From positions 1 to 25,848 of the forward strand of contig JAJYPA010000061.1 of the NCBI GenBank assembly GCA_021795795.1: 25,848 nucleotides of DNA, given 5' to 3'. The notes beneath the pieces are model-generated. The model worked only from the letters and a program-made list of their open reading frames with translations. It searched no databases and was not told the origin of the DNA. Positions within the stretch are counted from its first letter, which is position 1; every line of letters begins with the position of its first letter. The stretch comes from Pseudomonadota bacterium (GTDB lineage: Bacteria > Pseudomonadota > Gammaproteobacteria > Halothiobacillales > Halothiobacillaceae). A program made the translations under genes and the position numbers. This document shows positions 16,142 to 23,711 of this stretch, piece by piece.

Positions 16142-16360
16142 ATGACTGCCTTGCCCAAGTTGAATGAGCTCACTGTCAGTGAAAAAATCCAGATGATGGA
16201 GTCTTTATGGGAAAGCCTCTGTCAGCAGCCGACAGACATCCCTTCCCCTGTCTGGCATAGAGAAATACTGACCCAAAGGGAAAACGCCCTAAGTCAGGGT
16301 GTTGACCATTTTTCAGATTGGGATACCGCCAAAGCGAGCCTGGGCAAAAGTATCCGATGA
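16142..16360 (+). CDS. Addiction-module antitoxin (RelB-like, TIGR02574-type), 72 aa
   Basis: MTALPKLNELTVSEKIQMME then SLWESLCQQPTDIPSPVWHR, with a C-terminal DWDTAKASL, is the typical pattern of the short 'addiction module component' antitoxins (PF09720). These pair with RelE/ParE-type toxins. Its stop overlaps the start of the next frame (ATGA), the normal layout for antitoxin-toxin coupling. The toxin is truncated to 26 codons, so this antitoxin has no intact local partner. The longer frame that opens at 15881 runs through the end of sbcC and is not the real start. Confidence 0.85.
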   Translation: MTALPKLNELTVSEKIQMMESLWESLCQQPTDIPSPVWHREILTQRENALSQGVDHFSDWDTAKASLGKSIR

Positions 16361-16437
16361 TTATCGAGATATCCAACGCGGCACAACAGGATCTTCACGA
16401 CGGTTATTGCTTTTATGACTTCCAAGCAGAGGGGTAG
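16357..16437 (+). pseudogene. RelE/ParE-type toxin, truncated to 26 aa
   Basis: From the ATGA overlap the frame reads MIIEISNAAQQDLHDGYCFY then DFQAEG and stops. This is the normal start of a RelE/ParE-family toxin (E-I-S-x-A-A-x-x-D-L...GYxFYxxQ), which should run ~95 residues. The homology ends at the TAG, 13 bp before the next unrelated gene. The toxin's catalytic C-terminal half is gone, probably lost when the neighbouring AT-rich gene arrived. Confidence 0.75.
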
Positions 16438-16449
16438 AGGCGATGGTTA

Positions 16450-17598
16450 ATGTTTAATCAGTTTTCTTTTGGCTTGTATGAGAGAGTGTTAGGGAAAAAA
16501 CTTCCAACTTTGCTTGGTGAGAATTCAGGCATATCGGAGAGAACATGGAGGAAATATTTACGGGGCGAGACTAGGCTGCGCCCTGATACATTGAAATACA
16601 AAACCGAAAAAACACTGAAGCGCAAACTGGAAAACGAAATTGGACGTACATCGGTAGATGCAAGGCGCATTATCCATCAAAGTCCCGGATGGAAAAACTG
16701 TGGAGGCTTGCCGCTTGCTGATTTGATATATTGGAGCACTCCTGAATCTAGCGAGTCATGTACTAGGTCTATAGAAATTGCGACTCAGATCGACATATTT
16801 AGTCAACAGCTTCTAGATGCTGCGCAAGATATCGAATCTGCTCGCCGCACCACTCGTGAATCATGGGTCTGGCTACAGAGTTTCTTTTCAGATGATGACG
16901 ATGCAAAACATATTTTACGGTCATATTCTCTTGAATATGAAATTATTACCGCTGAAAATTTAGATTTATTACGAAAATATGTAGATGCAATTACCGAAGA
17001 TATGATGATTCTGATTATGTCCACCTGGGATCTTGAATTTTGCTCGCATTATTTCTCTGAACAGCTCGAAGCAACCCCTTTGTTTTCATTTCTAATGCCG
17101 AGAATTGATCCGAATTTAACTATAGACGTAAAATCCGGCTTAGTGATTCGTAGCGGAAAACCCGTCCAAAGAAAGATCTTTCAGACCGCCTCACTCCGGT
17201 TGCTCGATTTGCTGGTGGTATTGATTCGGTGGAGGAAGTGGAAAGCGCTGCCCACTGATTTGTTTTCTGTCAAAAAAATTGCGTTATTGCTCGACCGGTC
17301 TGAATCGGAGGTGGTGAGTTGGAGAGACGAAAGTACCCGATTTAATTACCATGATTTTATAGAGATCTGGACAAGAGCAATGACTGCCGACTCCAGCGGG
17401 CTAAAACCAACTCCGCCAACCCCCCTGTTGGTGGCAGCGCATCTCTGGAACCCATTGTTGACTAGGAACAAGGACGGAACTATTACGCTTCGTGACTTCT
17501 CATCAGATTATCACCAGTGGTGGGAATGGAATAAAAAAAGATTGACGGCCAACGGCTTATCTTTCGGAGACATGCTGTGGCCGTCTTGCCTTCGCTAA
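16450..17598 (+). CDS. Hypothetical protein, 382 aa, AT-rich
   Basis: A complete frame with no strong ribosome-binding site visible before the ATG (a weak GAGGCGATGG stretch). The N-terminal ~60 residues include SGISERTWRKYLRGETRLRP, which resembles a helix-turn-helix recognition segment. The middle is rich in acidic and aromatic residues, and LRLLDLLVVLIRWRKWKAL appears near residue 245. The C-terminus has WEWNKKRLTANGLSFGDMLW. No catalytic motif is recognised. Composition differs sharply from sbcC upstream. Its stop overlaps the convergent 44-aa gene by 3 bp. It could be a regulator or a stand-alone defence gene; no function is assigned. Confidence 0.75.
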   Translation: MFNQFSFGLYERVLGKKLPTLLGENSGISERTWRKYLRGETRLRPDTLKYKTEKTLKRKLENEIGRTSVDARRIIHQSPGWKNCGGLPLADLIYWSTPESSESCTRSIEIATQIDIFSQQLLDAAQDIESARRTTRESWVWLQSFFSDDDDAKHILRSYSLEYEIITAENLDLLRKYVDAITEDMMILIMSTWDLEFCSHYFSEQLEATPLFSFLMPRIDPNLTIDVKSGLVIRSGKPVQRKIFQTASLRLLDLLVVLIRWRKWKALPTDLFSVKKIALLLDRSESEVVSWRDESTRFNYHDFIEIWTRAMTADSSGLKPTPPTPLLVAAHLWNPLLTRNKDGTITLRDFSSDYHQWWEWNKKRLTANGLSFGDMLWPSCLR

Positions 17599-17729
17599 TC
17601 TGGCAACAGATCATCACCGCTTCTGTCTTCCCAATCATCGGGGCGGTCATCCCATCCTCTGGACTCCCAATAAGCATCATTGTTAGGGTTTAACTGGTCA
17701 GCATGATTGTCGTCTTCGTGTTTTGACAT
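17595..17729 (-). CDS. Small acidic protein, 44 aa
   Basis: A short frame with GGAGA about 7 nt before its ATG. It starts MSKHEDDNHADQLNPNNDAY, then WESRGWDDRPDDWEDR, and ends DDLLPD. It has about 15 Asp/Glu residues and five Asn in 44, and the NPNNDAYW...RGWDDRPDDWE pattern is one I believe recurs in bacterial genomes, though I know no function. No signal peptide or cysteines. It converges with the 382-aa gene. Strong acidity fits a DNA-mimic or protein-binding role, but that is speculation. Confidence 0.7.
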   Translation of the reverse strand: MSKHEDDNHADQLNPNNDAYWESRGWDDRPDDWEDRSGDDLLPD

Positions 17730-17808
17730 GATAATCTCCATACTTTAAAAGTGATAGTGACGCCTGACTGGAAAGGCAGGATCAATATATACCCTCTGTC
17801 ATTTTGAT

Positions 17809-18049
17809 TTGTTCCAAAATCCGGAATATCTGCTGGTCCTCGGCACCCGATCGGACTCCTGCGAACAGGATGAGCGTTCAGGGCGCCTTATGATCGCTCT
17901 GGATGCCATCAATGCGCGATTTGGGAGCCAATGCCTTACAACCAGGGGTCGCGGGACTACAGAGCGTGCGAGACCGGTCTATGAAGCGCGGCAACGAGTC
18001 GCCAAGCTACACCACCTGCTGGGCAGATTTTGCTAAAGTAATGGCTTGA
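17809..18049 (+). pseudogene. umuC: umuC 3' remnant, second copy
   Basis: From 17856 the sequence repeats the end of the remnant at 7313-7864: CEQDERSGRLMIALDAINAR, then a frameshift, then RGNESPSYTTCWADFAKVMA with TGA at 18047-18049. The same frameshift near the GGGGTCGCGGG stretch is present in both copies, so the fragment was already broken before it was duplicated or exchanged. Sequence upstream of 17856 (MFQNPEYLLVLGTRSD in the open frame) is unrelated to UmuC. Not functional. Confidence 0.82.
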
Positions 18050-18097
18050 GGATTAGTATCAACTCCGAGAGCACGACAGAAGACATGGGAAGGCCTC
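17856..18097 (+). repeat. Direct repeat copy 2 (umuC tail)
   Basis: Same orientation as 7671-7912, offset 10,185, with roughly a dozen mismatches and no gaps by eye. Left and right flanks differ between the copies. It marks the right boundary of the ~10-kb block that begins at copy 1. Confidence 0.92.
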
Positions 18098-18402
18098 GCT
18101 GATGGTCCGCTAAAGTAAAGGGTTGTCTGATGCCTGTTCAGCAGGACCCTCGATACCGATGCGTAATGGATGCTTTGGCCGACCAAACTGTACTATGATT
18201 TCTTCAACACGGGATGCCGACATGAATTATCCAATGGCAACGGTACGACGGGATGGGCAGCCGACAAATCCCGGAACGATCTGCCTCAACTTTTTGTCGG
18301 AACATGACACGCCAGATCGGGTTATCTGGATCATGAGAAGCAGTATGTTATCGATAGAAGGGCCGAGACCTACCAGACAATTTAAAACAAAAGGGTCCGA
18401 CA
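18098..18402. other. Gene-poor stretch after the umuC repeat
   Basis: About 300 bp. A 104-codon plus frame crosses it and runs into the BrnT-like gene in a different frame. Its composition (Met- and Pro-rich, no motif) and lack of a ribosome-binding site argue against it being real. Nothing else is recognised. Confidence 0.4.
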
Positions 18403-18783
18403 ATGACAAATTTGAAAAACTATTTTTCCATGCATAGCAACGAATTTATGTTGATTTTTGGGTCTTCCAGAATAGGATACGATCCAGTTAAAGAAATAAA
18501 AAACCGTCGTAAGCATCACTACTCATTGCAAAGCGCCGTCCATTTACTAGAGAAAACCATTTTTCCTTGCGGAAATGATTTGCGCATCACGATTAAACAG
18601 TGTGTTATCAAAGAAGAAGTTAGATACAACATAATGGCATTTGACGATGATAAAAATATAGTTTTAATGGTAATAACAATGCGTCACGATGACGGTAAAG
18701 TGCCGTGCATTAGAATTATATCGTTTAGACGAGCCAACGAAAAAGAAGCGAAAATATTTAATAGTATAATTTATCTACAATAA
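18403..18783 (+). CDS. BrnT-like (DUF497) toxin homologue, orphan, 126 aa
   Basis: YDPVKEIKNRRKHHYSLQSA matches the BrnT start (YDPxKxxxNxxKHGxSF), and CIRIISFRRANEKEAKIFNS matches its conserved end (RIISxRKAxxxExxxYE). The intact BrnT at 24108-24392 in this window shows the same two blocks, which supports the call. The protein is longer than usual (126 versus about 90-95), with ~25 extra N-terminal residues; M10 or M16 could be the true start. No BrnA-type antitoxin follows. BrnT proteins are RelE-fold ribonucleases. The H in place of G in KHG-S suggests divergence, so activity is uncertain. Confidence 0.6.
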   Translation: MTNLKNYFSMHSNEFMLIFGSSRIGYDPVKEIKNRRKHHYSLQSAVHLLEKTIFPCGNDLRITIKQCVIKEEVRYNIMAFDDDKNIVLMVITMRHDDGKVPCIRIISFRRANEKEAKIFNSIIYLQ

Positions 18784-18818
18784 CCGTTAAAATATAATAA
18801 ATATATTTGTGAGGATTT

Positions 18819-19043
18819 ATGAATGGATTACATGGTGGTTTGTTGGTTGTGTCTTTGTTTTCATTTTTTCATGGCACAAGCGAAGGGCCTTATACAGGGA
18901 GAAGCTATGAATGGTTTCTTAAGCATCCGGTGGCTACTCGATCTGAAATGCAGTGGTACACCACACCTAAAAGACAAGAGACCAAAAGTTGTCAGCGTGC
19001 GAATTACGCCTTCTTAGCGCAAATAAATGGCCTGCAAAAATAA
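18819..19043 (+). CDS. Small secreted/EexN-like protein, 74 aa
   Basis: GTGAGG 5 nt before the ATG supports this frame over the overlapping one starting 4 nt later. Residues 1-20 (LHGGLLVVSLFSFFHG) are hydrophobic like a short signal peptide. Then come SYEWFLKHPVATRSEM and SCQRANYAFLAQ, which resemble the YYxxHPxEA...C...A layout of EexN entry-exclusion lipoproteins from conjugative elements. A lipobox cysteine is not visible, so it would not be a classical lipoprotein. The EexN link is tentative; it may be a stray piece of a mobilisation region. Confidence 0.45.
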   Translation: MNGLHGGLLVVSLFSFFHGTSEGPYTGRSYEWFLKHPVATRSEMQWYTTPKRQETKSCQRANYAFLAQINGLQK

Positions 19044-19057
19044 TATTATATATTTCT

Positions 19058-19290
19058 GGCGCGCAGTTCAACTTGGGCGTATTCTACTTCAATAGACGTG
19101 GCGTACCATAGGACGATGCTCTAGCTGTCGTGTGGTACCGTAAAGCCGCCGAGCAAGCCGCCCAGTTTAACCTTGTGTGGATGCATACAAAGGCCGTGGT
19201 GTGCCACAAGGCTATGCCCTGATGGGACCTCTCCTTGCTACCGAAGTGGTACCGAAAGGCCGATGAACAGGGAAATGCCAAAGCTAGGCC
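19058..19290 (+). pseudogene. Decayed Sel1-like repeat (SLR) gene
   Basis: Fragments in shifting frames read GAQFNLGVFYFNRRGVP, then DDALAVVWYRKAAEQ, AQFNLVWMHTK, and later a GNAKA segment. These are pieces of Sel1 repeats (A-x-x-x-L-G-x-x-Y-x-x-G-x-G-V-x-x-D...A-x-x-W-Y-x-K-A-A-E-Q-G). Stops (for example after GVP) and frameshifts interrupt it, and no start is visible. It is a relic. Confidence 0.65.
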
Positions 19291-19575
19291 TGCAACAGAC
19301 CAAGCTAAAGTGGGTTAAACGCCAACCACAGTATTTTCAATACCACCAACACCGAATGTCATAAAAACAAGAGAACATCTGATAGGATAAGGTTGAAGTA
19401 TGGAAATTATCAAACAGCCAGATTTTTTTTAACTATTGACTGGGGATGAATGAACAGCTCTACAGAACAAGCACGTCGTCGCAACTCTGATTACTGAAGG
19501 CTTATATATGAGGCATAATGATGCTAATTTCTCATAGCGAGGTAGGAATCGCTAAACTTACTTACGTTAGCTGCC
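19291..19575. other. Intergenic, no gene seen
   Basis: AT-rich spacer between the SLR relic and the cyclase-like gene. Immediately before the next ATG is ACGTTAGCTGCC, which resembles an integron GTTRRRY box, but no partner arms could be traced, so I do not call a site. Confidence 0.4.
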
Positions 19576-20388
19576 ATGACTACCGGAACTGATCCGAGTC
19601 AAGGCCGCTATCTATTGTTCTTAGATATCCTTGGTTTCGGCGAAATTGTAGATACCATGGAAATTCAAAAGATATACTCAATCATCGAAAATGCGCTGAA
19701 AGCCTTTCGACGATGGGAGGAACTGAACGGTCTATTTAAGACCATTTATTTTTCAGATACATTCCTATTTTATCAAGAGAAAGAAGGGTACGGTGATTGG
19801 GCATTTCTAGATATCTACGCGATTGGAGGCATGCTGCTATCCGCGCTACTCGCTGAGAGTATCCCAGCTAGAGGAGCCATTTCGTTCGGGAAGTTCGATG
19901 TTTTTATTGACCCCAACGAAGATAATAGAATTTATTTCGGCAAAGCGCTAATTGAAGCCTGTAAAGCTGAGAAACAAGAAAAATTTATTGGCATAATCAT
20001 CCTGCCTTCAGCATGGAAGCCATACGAAGAACGGCACAGTGGTGAGATTGACCTATTTGCGAGTGAAAAGGTTTGGTCAAAACGGGAAGGTGATAACGTT
20101 CTGCTTTTGAATCCATTTATAAAGCTTCGGTCTTGGTACGCTCCCGCCCTAATTGGTGAGGTTGATATACCATACTCAAAATGGGATACGCCAGAGTTTC
20201 CAAATGATATACTAGGCTTCGAATTCTTGAGAGAGAGAGCTGCGTGGTATGCCGATAGGAATGACTTCACAAGCCATATTGCGATCAAATACCACACAAC
20301 GATTCGTTTTCTTGAGTCTATAATGGGCAAAGACCTTTACGCGTGGGGTGAGCAAGCTGCACTTCCAAAGAACTTCTTAGGAATATGA
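19576..20388 (+). CDS. Nucleotidyl-cyclase-like protein, 270 aa, solitary
   Basis: The N-terminus has YLLFLDILGFGEIV (D17). This is followed by TIYFSDTFLFYQ (D61) and then IPARGAISFGKF (97-107) and YFGKALIEACKAE. This order (F-x-D-I-L-G-F, SDS/T, RG-I-x-G, G-A-I-x-A) is the pattern of class III nucleotide-cyclase-fold proteins, where two aspartates bind metal. It is a stand-alone cytosolic domain without membrane segments or HAMP/PAS sensors. Pycsar cyclases share the class III fold, but no TIR or membrane effector lies next to it. Catalysis is not shown, and many such homologues are uncharacterised. Confidence 0.6.
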   Translation: MTTGTDPSQGRYLLFLDILGFGEIVDTMEIQKIYSIIENALKAFRRWEELNGLFKTIYFSDTFLFYQEKEGYGDWAFLDIYAIGGMLLSALLAESIPARGAISFGKFDVFIDPNEDNRIYFGKALIEACKAEKQEKFIGIIILPSAWKPYEERHSGEIDLFASEKVWSKREGDNVLLLNPFIKLRSWYAPALIGEVDIPYSKWDTPEFPNDILGFEFLRERAAWYADRNDFTSHIAIKYHTTIRFLESIMGKDLYAWGEQAALPKNFLGI

Positions 20389-20535
20389 GCCTCGCCAACT
20401 ATCGCGGTGCACCCCAAAGCCCGTCCCCCGTCAGAGTGAAATCTTTTGACAGACAAATAAAAACTCTGGGATTCTTCGGTTTCTTTGAAAACCATTAACA
20501 TGAAACTCATTCCTACTGTCACAGCCTTATAAACC
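20389..20535. other. Convergent intergenic spacer
   Basis: Between the convergent cyclase-like and exonuclease genes. No clear stem-loop terminator was found. Confidence 0.4.
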
Positions 20536-22158
20536 CTATGCCTGTAGCCTACTTATTTCCCGATTGACTACGGCTAATCGCTGCTCGAATTGGGCGATTT
20601 CCTCGGCCAGAGCCTTCTCATAGGTCTTGCCAATTTCTGGGACCATTTCCGGACGCTGTTGATAGAGCAGATAGAGTTCATACTCTGAACTTTCTCGGAG
20701 ACGATTAAGCCCATCAAGCGCCTCCAGAATTGCAGACTGCAAGGATTCGTGTAAACGTCGTAGGGTGGCTACTTCAGCACTTTCGGAGAAGTCCAGGCTT
20801 GGCTCCCCATTTTTCAGCAAATATCCATTGGGGTTATCGGCGATTTCACGAAGCGTTACAATGTCACCCTCGTCCTTGGCGCGATTGATCCGCTGCATGA
20901 GGCGCTCGTAGACCTCACGACGCTTTTCATCCTGAGCATAGCGATCCGGGTGGAAAAGGCGACAGAGTTTACGCCACAAGGCCTTAAGCTCAGAGGCTTC
21001 TTCCTCAGTGGGTTCATGGCTGGCGTCTGCGTCAGTGGCAGCTTGTTCATACTCCGCATCGGACTCGGATTGGGCCTGCTTGTATTCGTTGGCCACATCC
21101 TCAGCAGCCGTGTCACCATCACTGAGTAGTGCGTTTAGATAATTTTCCCGGTAGAACAAAAATAGCTTAAGCCGGTCCCGCTTTTGGTAGCTGGGTCGAA
21201 GAAGTATGAATATCTTGCCTTGGACGGCATCAGTCCCCATGCGCTCGCGCGTGTACTCTGTCTGCACCTCCGCCAGTCGCCCCCTTGCCTCAGCGATAAG
21301 CTGTCGCATCTGCTCTATTTCAAGGTTCCGGTAAATGACGATGCCCGGTCCAAGGCCCGTAACCAACAGGTCAGGATCGTATGCTGACGATGCACCCTGG
21401 CAACTATTGGATTCGCCTTGCAGGCGTTGTAGCTCATCAAGATACCATTGCCCCATAGCTGCACTACGAGGGTTTTCGGAGCTGGTCAGCCAAGAGAGCC
21501 ACTCGCGTAGGGTCGCGTCTTTCAATGCCTCATGAAAATCACGGCCTTTATGCTTACCAAATGGTATCCTGCGAGGGTGCCACAATGATTCAGTGAAATG
21601 GCAAATAGACTCGAAAGTTTGTAGGTTGCGTTTTTTTGCTAGGGGTTGAAGCACATCGCCAAAAAGATCAATGACTGTCTGCACATCACCAAGGCCCGTG
21701 TGCGCTCCCCGCTCCGGCAGGTGATAAAATTGTCGCAGGGTTTGCAGCTTACAGTTACCTGCCGGGACCGGATCGAGCAGACGCCGGGCAAGTTCTAATG
21801 CACAGAAGCCGCGCTGTCCGATGGGTGCAATACCCAGGCGTTCCCACTCAGGGATAAGGACTTGGTCCAGATCATAAGCCAGGTTGTAGGACACTAAAGG
21901 CAGAGTCCCAACGTAGCTGCAAAAATCTGCGTACACATCCAAAGCGGGATCCCCGTCACGCTCCAGGATTTCCCGTGTGTAACCATTGACCCGCGATGCC
22001 TCGGGTGGAATGGTAACGTTTTGATTCAGCAGGCGGCGGAATGGCTCACCCTCAGGCTCCCATCCAATCATCCGTTGGGCTGCAAGTTCGACCGCATAGA
22101 TGGGCACTCTGAGGCCGTTCGTTTCTGTGTCCAGCAATACCCACGGGGTGTCGTTCAC
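20536..22158 (-). CDS. DEDDh exonuclease fused to ExoX-C-like and J-domain-like regions, 540 aa
   Basis: Residues 1-165 are a DnaQ/RNase T-type 3'-5' exonuclease: D10-x-E12 (DTETNG), D96 (YNLAYD), and H153 with D158 (AHTGLGD), giving the DEDDh set. Residues 198-225 (IPFGKHKGRDF...LREWLSWL) match the short domain found after the exonuclease in ExoX-like/DUF3820 proteins. A helical linker (~275-380) leads to a J-domain-like C-terminal segment with HPD at 403-405 (WRKLCRLFHPDRY...ERLMQRINRAKDEGD), the motif that stimulates Hsp70/DnaK ATPase. The tail (~450-540) is coiled coil. The ATG overlaps the LRR stop by 4 bp. Exonuclease and HPD motifs are clear; the combined role is unknown. Confidence 0.88.
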   Translation of the reverse strand: MNDTPWVLLDTETNGLRVPIYAVELAAQRMIGWEPEGEPFRRLLNQNVTIPPEASRVNGYTREILERDGDPALDVYADFCSYVGTLPLVSYNLAYDLDQVLIPEWERLGIAPIGQRGFCALELARRLLDPVPAGNCKLQTLRQFYHLPERGAHTGLGDVQTVIDLFGDVLQPLAKKRNLQTFESICHFTESLWHPRRIPFGKHKGRDFHEALKDATLREWLSWLTSSENPRSAAMGQWYLDELQRLQGESNSCQGASSAYDPDLLVTGLGPGIVIYRNLEIEQMRQLIAEARGRLAEVQTEYTRERMGTDAVQGKIFILLRPSYQKRDRLKLFLFYRENYLNALLSDGDTAAEDVANEYKQAQSESDAEYEQAATDADASHEPTEEEASELKALWRKLCRLFHPDRYAQDEKRREVYERLMQRINRAKDEGDIVTLREIADNPNGYLLKNGEPSLDFSESAEVATLRRLHESLQSAILEALDGLNRLRESSEYELYLLYQQRPEMVPEIGKTYEKALAEEIAQFEQRLAVVNREISRLQA

Positions 22159-23387
22159 GGGCGGGTGCCGATGATGCGAACGTGGTCATCTACTTTAAGG
22201 GTTTTGAGATTCTTGAGGGGACGGATATCGAGTTCCGTAAGGAGATTTCCACGACAATTTACCTCCCACAGATCCGGCACAGGCGTCAGGTCCAGCTCGG
22301 TGAGTTGGTTGTCACTACAGTAAAGCTCTCGCAGATTTGGCACCGCTGACAGGCCCAGCTCGGTGAGTTGGTTCCCCCAACACCCAAGCTTGGTCAACTG
22401 TGGCACCCCTGACAAGTCCAGCTCGGTGAGTTGGTTTCCCCCGCATCCAAGCGTGGTCAACTGTGATACCGCTGACAGGTCCAGACTTGTGATCTGGTTG
22501 TCACTACAGTAAAGCTCTCGCAGATTTGGCACGGATGCCAGTCCCAGCTCGGCGAGTTGATTTCCCCAGCAGAATAACCACCGCAACTCACGCACAGGCC
22601 CCAAATCCAGCTCCGTGAGTTTGTTATGATAGCAGCAAAGATTAACCAGATTTGGCACAGAGGCTAGTGCTAACTCAGTGAGTTGATTTCTATCGCAAGT
22701 GAGCCTACGCAAGTGAGGCACGGGTGCCAAGTTTAGCTCGGTGAATTTATTTTCAGAGCAATCGAACCTTTGCAGTTTAGATACAGACTTTAGATCTAAA
22801 TCGAAAAGTAGATTGTATGAGCAGTCTATATCCTCTAATAATGGCATTGCTGACATATTTAACGAATTTATTTCACAACTACGGCAGACCAACTTCTTAA
22901 GAGTCGGCAAACGTGGATTTACCTCTCTACCATGGAATAAATCTACTTCTTCGTAACCATGTAAGTACAGCCTTTCGATAAGCATTCCATCCAATAACTG
23001 AAACTCGCACTCCGGTGTTTCATGGAAAAACCAAGTCAGGCTCTTGATATGCCCATCTTCTACCATAAAGCGGTATTTATCATCATAATCCTCTCTAAGC
23101 CACGATGTGTTTTCACTAGGCGTCATCTCTGTCAGCATCTTTACCACACCATCTGAGGTCATGCTAAATTGCTCAGCCCACAGACATATCTGCCTATAGT
23201 CCAGGTCGCAGAGCTCGTAGTCACCTACTTTGTGGGGCGTTTTTGAGGGCACGATCAGATAGCTTCGCGCAATCTCCAGCGCGCCCTGAGTCATACGTTC
23301 CTTCACACCCCCAGGCTGACCACTGGGGCTTAATATGGCGCGGGATGATCCGGGCTGTAGGGCTTTGGAGGGATCGTGGTCAGTCAT
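22155..23387 (-). CDS. Leucine-rich repeat protein, 410 aa
   Basis: Residues 161-391 form eleven consecutive 21-residue repeats of the type PNLRELYCSDNQLTELDLTPV (consensus xxLxxLxCxxNxLTELxLxxV), ending in a partial twelfth. This builds a solenoid with a Cys/Asn ladder, usually a protein-binding surface. Residues 1-160 form a unique non-repeat domain with CDLDYRQICLWAEQFSM and FHETPECEFQLLDG. There is no signal peptide, anchor or LPXTG, so it is probably cytosolic. It is 12 bp after the 85-aa gene and overlaps the exonuclease gene by 4 bp. It likely serves as the recognition partner of that nuclease; this is inferred from operon order. Confidence 0.9.
   Translation of the reverse strand: MTDHDPSKALQPGSSRAILSPSGQPGGVKERMTQGALEIARSYLIVPSKTPHKVGDYELCDLDYRQICLWAEQFSMTSDGVVKMLTEMTPSENTSWLREDYDDKYRFMVEDGHIKSLTWFFHETPECEFQLLDGMLIERLYLHGYEEVDLFHGREVNPRLPTLKKLVCRSCEINSLNMSAMPLLEDIDCSYNLLFDLDLKSVSKLQRFDCSENKFTELNLAPVPHLRRLTCDRNQLTELALASVPNLVNLCCYHNKLTELDLGPVRELRWLFCWGNQLAELGLASVPNLRELYCSDNQITSLDLSAVSQLTTLGCGGNQLTELDLSGVPQLTKLGCWGNQLTELGLSAVPNLRELYCSDNQLTELDLTPVPDLWEVNCRGNLLTELDIRPLKNLKTLKVDDHVRIIGTRP
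22215..22907 (-). repeat. 63-bp tandem coding repeats (11 units, LRR)
   Basis: Eleven 63-bp units encode the LRR solenoid. Units in the right half of the protein (about 22215-22620) are nearly identical in DNA (GAGCTTTACTGTAGTGACAA recurs), whereas the first three units are diverged. The near-identity suggests recent unit duplication or gene conversion. Confidence 0.88.
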
Positions 23388-23399
23388 GGTTTTTATAGG

Positions 23400-23657
23400 T
23401 TAGATAGAAACATTTGCAGATGGCTTACTAATAACACCTGGCGAGATCAACATTTCAAAAATGTTCTCTGCCGCATCTTTTGCGGAAACTCCTTCAAAAG
23501 TTGAACTGGAAGTCATCTTTAGCGCACCATCAACTATAATTTTAAATGGCCCAAATGGACCTTCCGGTTCGATGGTAACCACTTTCCCAGTTTTAACAGA
23601 CAACGCACCAGAAAGTTCATTTCTGTAATCTTCATACTGCATTGAACAATGTAACAT
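23400..23657 (-). CDS. Small operon leader protein, 85 aa
   Basis: AGGAG 8 nt upstream selects the ATG at 23657 (MLHCSMQYEDYRNELSGALS) over an in-frame GTG. The middle, KTGKVVTIEPEGPFGPFKII, then VDGALKMTSSSTFEGVSAKD, looks like a small beta-rich domain with a helical end (AAENIFEML). It has no known motif. It is the first gene of the LRR-exonuclease operon (12-bp gap to the LRR gene). It could be an antitoxin-like regulator or a sensor; unknown. Confidence 0.75.
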   Translation of the reverse strand: MLHCSMQYEDYRNELSGALSVKTGKVVTIEPEGPFGPFKIIVDGALKMTSSSTFEGVSAKDAAENIFEMLISPGVISKPSANVSI

Positions 23658-23711
23658 TGTTGGCACTCCTTATAAAAATACAAATATAGAGCGCTGAAGT
23701 AAAACAAACAA

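Noticed and set aside
18123..18437. Plus-strand 104-codon ORF before the BrnT-like gene
   Set aside because: No ribosome-binding site or motif, overlaps the BrnT-like start in another frame.
19565..19572. GTTAGCT-type box just before the cyclase-like ATG as an integron junction
   Set aside because: The last base does not fit GTTRRRY and no attC arms could be folded upstream.
19576..20388. Complete Pycsar system
   Set aside because: No TIR or membrane effector gene adjoins the cyclase-like gene on either side.
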